The notes beneath the pieces are model-generated. The model was not told where the DNA came from and did no database searches. It saw only the letters and a list, made by a program, of their open reading frames with translations. Of a stretch of 6,067 bases of DNA, positions 5,740 through 6,067 are shown piece by piece. The position numbers were made by a program, and so were the translations under genes. The stretch's first letter is position 1. Every line of letters begins with the position of its first letter. This DNA comes from RGIG4694 sp964501705 (GTDB lineage: Bacteria > Bacillota > Clostridia > Oscillospirales > Ruminococcaceae): assembly GCA_964501705.1 (NCBI GenBank), contig CAZCUQ010000105.1, forward strand, positions 1 through 6,067, written 5' to 3'.

Positions 5740-6067
5740 TCAGTCTCCGAAAGAAACTCCGATATTCTTAGCCGTGCGTACATACGAGCAATCGGGGTCA
5801 ACGAATTTCGTTTTGCCCGCGATATCTTCGAGCTTATTTTCGCCGATAGCTCCGTTTATCATGGCAACGGTGCAGCCGAATTTCTTTTCCGCGATAAGCT
5901 CCGCCGCTCTCACGCCGAATTTGGTTGCTAAAATTCTGTCGTAAGCCGAAGGGCTTCCGCCTCTGAGCATATGTCCCGGAGTGCAGACTCTTGTTTCAAT
6001 CCCCGTGCCTTTTTGAACCTTTGCGGCAAGAGTGGAGGTAATTGTAATGATTCCTTCCTCCGCGCGT
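5740..6067 (-). CDS. pfkA: 6-phosphofructokinase, C-terminal part (gene runs off the window)
   Basis: Only the last 108 codons are present; the start and the phosphoryl-donor site lie beyond the right edge. The fragment carries the fructose-6-phosphate binding stretch of the family, ETRVCTPGHMLRGGSPSAYDR: its first arginine, the histidine of GH and the arginine of LRGG correspond to R243, H249 and R252 of the E. coli enzyme. The tail (FVDPDCSYVRTAKNIGVSFGD) is complete and ends at TGA 5740-5742. The enzyme commits fructose 6-phosphate to glycolysis in the cytoplasm. Whether it uses ATP or pyrophosphate cannot be decided, because the deciding residues are upstream. The visible sequence looks intact and unremarkable. 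Confidence 0.93.
   Translation of the reverse strand, partial: RAEEGIITITSTLAAKVQKGTGIETRVCTPGHMLRGGSPSAYDRILATKFGVRAAELIAEKKFGCTVAMINGAIGENKLEDIAGKTKFVDPDCSYVRTAKNIGVSFGD

Noticed and set aside
4470..5801. Longer 443-residue dehydrogenase form starting at 5801
   Set aside because: It would overlap the pfkA coding end, and the extra 43 residues look like out-of-frame pfkA plus the hairpin spacer; the ATG at 5672 has a good ribosome binding site.

Overview
The window looks like chromosomal DNA of an anaerobic Firmicute of the Clostridia. This rests on the strong AGGAGG ribosome binding sites, moderate GC content, an [FeFe]-hydrogenase-like iron-sulfur protein, a SEC-C type methionine aminopeptidase and a clostridial-style phosphofructokinase. 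TGA is used as a normal stop. I see no mobile element, CRISPR array, tRNA or rRNA. No gene-free stretch reaches 300 bases; the longest are 1792-1940 and 2451-2629.

Plus strand, left half. A near-consensus promoter (4-32) drives a 572-residue protein with two ferredoxin clusters, a degenerate [FeFe]-hydrogenase H-cluster domain, a further four-cysteine Fe-S motif and a helical tail like part of a chemotaxis receptor. It is best read as a hydrogen- or redox-sensing hydrogenase homologue, not a bulk hydrogenase. After a 149-bp gap holding a long imperfect inverted repeat comes a CYTH-domain protein whose credible start is 1941. After a weak terminator and a TTGACA promoter comes an exported or lipid-anchored protein of unknown function, apparently built from two copies of one domain.

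Minus strand, right half. Reading leftwards there is the 3' end of a 6-phosphofructokinase gene cut by the window edge, then a carboxynorspermidine/carboxyspermidine dehydrogenase of the saccharopine dehydrogenase family (polyamine synthesis), then type I methionine aminopeptidase with an N-terminal SEC-C zinc motif. A GC-rich hairpin lies between the first two; its arm could also pair with the dehydrogenase ribosome binding site. The aminopeptidase has its own -10 box. The two strand groups converge at 3422-3469 and share a bidirectional terminator.

Apart from the possible pfkA-dehydrogenase read-through, the genes do not form one pathway: a redox sensor, a small phosphate-compound enzyme, an exported protein and three housekeeping or metabolic genes. 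The least ordinary items are the sensor-like hydrogenase homologue with its unusual tail, the inverted repeat after it, and the duplicated exported protein. I found no clear evidence for an entirely new multigene system.
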